Below, piece after piece: positions 5,677-6,549 of a stretch of DNA of 6,549 nucleotides (the first letter of the stretch is position 1; each line of letters starts with the position of its first letter). The translations under genes were made by a program, and so were the position numbers. The notes under the pieces were generated by a model, which was not told where the DNA came from, did not search any database, and saw only the letters and a program-made list of their open reading frames with translations. The stretch is taken from NCBI GenBank assembly GCA_020216625.1, contig JAIUYB010000133.1, forward strand, positions 1-6,549. The letters run 5' to 3'. This stretch comes from Desulfarculus sp. (GTDB lineage: Bacteria > Desulfobacterota > Desulfarculia > Desulfarculales > Desulfarculaceae).

Positions 5677-6477
5677 ATGCTGATTATCGGCGAGAAGATC
5701 AACTCCACCCTCAAGGCCACGGCCAAGGCCGTGGCCGAGCGTGACGAAACGGCCCTGGTGGACCTGGCCCAGCGCCAAGTCGCCGCCGGGGCCGGCATGC
5801 TGGACGTCAACTGCGGCACCGTGGAGGCGGATCAGGAGCCAGAGGTGATGCGGTGGATGGTCAAACTGGTGCAGGGCGCGGTGAACACCCCCCTTTGCAT
5901 CGACAGCGCCAACCCCGCGGCCCTGGCCGCCGGCCTCATGGCGCACCAGGGCAAGGCCATGGTCAACTCCATCAGCGGCGAGAGCGAGCGCTACCGCAAG
6001 GTGCTTCCCCTGTTGCGGGAGCACGGGGCCTCGGTCATCGCCCTGGGCATGGACGACCAAGGCATCCCCGGCGATGGCGAAAAGGCCTATGCCGTGGGTG
6101 CGAAGCTGGTGGAAGACCTGGTCAAGGACGGATTGTCCCTGGAGGAAATTTACTTCGATCCCCTGGTCCGCTCGGTGGCCACCAGCCCCAGCGCGGCCCT
6201 GGAGACTCTTGATCTGATGCGGCGCCTGGGCGCAAGTTTCCCGGGACTTCATTTCGCCTCGGGTCTGAGCAATGTCTCCTATGGCGTGCCCGAGCGGCGG
6301 CACCTGAATCGGGCCTACGTGGTGCTCTCCATGGGCGCCGGTCTGGACGCGGTGATCATGGACCCCTTCGATCAGGTGATGGTGCAACTGATCCTGGCCA
6401 GCGAGGTGCTGCTGGAAAAAGACCGCTGGTGTCTGCGTTACATTGAAGCCTTCAACCAGGGTCGGCTCTCGGCCTGA
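5677..6477 (+). CDS. Methyltetrahydrofolate:corrinoid methyltransferase (AcsE/MtgA/MtvA-like)
   Basis: A 266-residue pterin-binding TIM barrel, close to the 262 residues of Moorella AcsE. It begins MLIIGEKINST and carries the folate-site residues expected of MeTr: Asp43 (MLDVNCG), Asp76 (LCIDSANP), Asn97 (MVNSISGE), Asp161 (YFDP) and Asn199 (GLSNVSYG). The last four sit at or within one residue of AcsE D75, N96, D160 and N199. In this setting it most likely takes the methyl group from methyl-CP2 and makes methyl-H4folate, the direction used by MtgA/MtvA-type demethylation systems. The reverse reaction is also possible. I chose ATG 5677 because the family begins MLIIGE; the adjoining GTG at 5674 would add one residue. 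GGAAG (5664-5668) lies 8 nt upstream. This is the last gene of the operon visible here. Confidence 0.92.
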   Translation: MLIIGEKINSTLKATAKAVAERDETALVDLAQRQVAAGAGMLDVNCGTVEADQEPEVMRWMVKLVQGAVNTPLCIDSANPAALAAGLMAHQGKAMVNSISGESERYRKVLPLLREHGASVIALGMDDQGIPGDGEKAYAVGAKLVEDLVKDGLSLEEIYFDPLVRSVATSPSAALETLDLMRRLGASFPGLHFASGLSNVSYGVPERRHLNRAYVVLSMGAGLDAVIMDPFDQVMVQLILASEVLLEKDRWCLRYIEAFNQGRLSA

Positions 6478-6549
6478 TTCGGTCTCTGATCGGCATCCCT
6501 CTGGACCGTGGCCTCGGCGGCAATCGAGCCCTGGCTATCCCGCGGGGAT
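6478..6549. other. Tail without supportable feature
   Basis: These 72 bases after the MeTr stop contain no clear hairpin with a T-run, no convincing start with a ribosome binding site and no recognisable coding sequence. Whether the operon continues beyond the edge cannot be judged. Confidence 0.4.

Noticed and set aside
5617..6387. Minus-strand open frame (256 codons) opposite the MeTr gene
   Set aside because: His/Gly/Gln-rich translation with no family resemblance; the plus strand has all MeTr active-site residues.

Overview
The window is high-GC DNA, dense with genes, and looks bacterial. It carries a corrinoid-dependent methyl-transfer module delivering to tetrahydrofolate, plus a LUD-domain gene. 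That combination fits an anaerobe with a Wood-Ljungdahl (C1/H4folate) pathway, such as a high-GC Desulfobacterota member (Desulfarculales-like) or an acetogen. The taxonomic guess is inference from gene content only.

Layout. (1) 1-180, minus: the N-terminal 60 codons of a LUD-domain (lactate-utilization-like) protein that runs off the left edge. (2) 181-341: a divergent intergenic region with an inverted repeat and a good sigma70-like promoter. (3) 342-737, plus: an OsmC/Ohr-like protein with both family cysteines, whose stop codon overlaps that of the convergent next gene. (4) 2177 to 734, minus: a GntR/HutC-type repressor followed after one base by an atypical corrinoid protein (CP1). (5) 2178-2368: a divergent control region whose centre is a 24-bp near-perfect AT-rich palindrome. 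It covers the predicted -10 elements of both divergent promoters. (6) 2369-6477, plus: MFS transporter, UroD-family methyltransferase, canonical corrinoid protein (CP2) and methyltetrahydrofolate-type methyltransferase, in one closely spaced operon. (7) 6478-6549: a short tail with no feature I can support.

How it fits together (inference from families and order): the MFS protein imports a methylated compound. The UroD-like enzyme moves its methyl group to the cobalt of CP2, and possibly of CP1. The AcsE/MtgA-like enzyme then passes the methyl to H4folate, feeding the methyl branch of the Wood-Ljungdahl pathway. The GntR/UTRA protein probably senses the substrate or a product and controls both arms from the shared palindrome. 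The substrate cannot be read from sequence; methoxylated aromatics or methylated amines/betaines are candidates. No reductive activator of corrinoid proteins (RamA/RACE type) lies inside the window.

The points most worth pursuing are the single operator shared by both arms, the second corrinoid protein co-transcribed with the regulator and carrying unusual residues around its cobalt site, and the MtaA-type zinc motif position of the UroD-like enzyme, which reads E-x-D instead of H-x-C.
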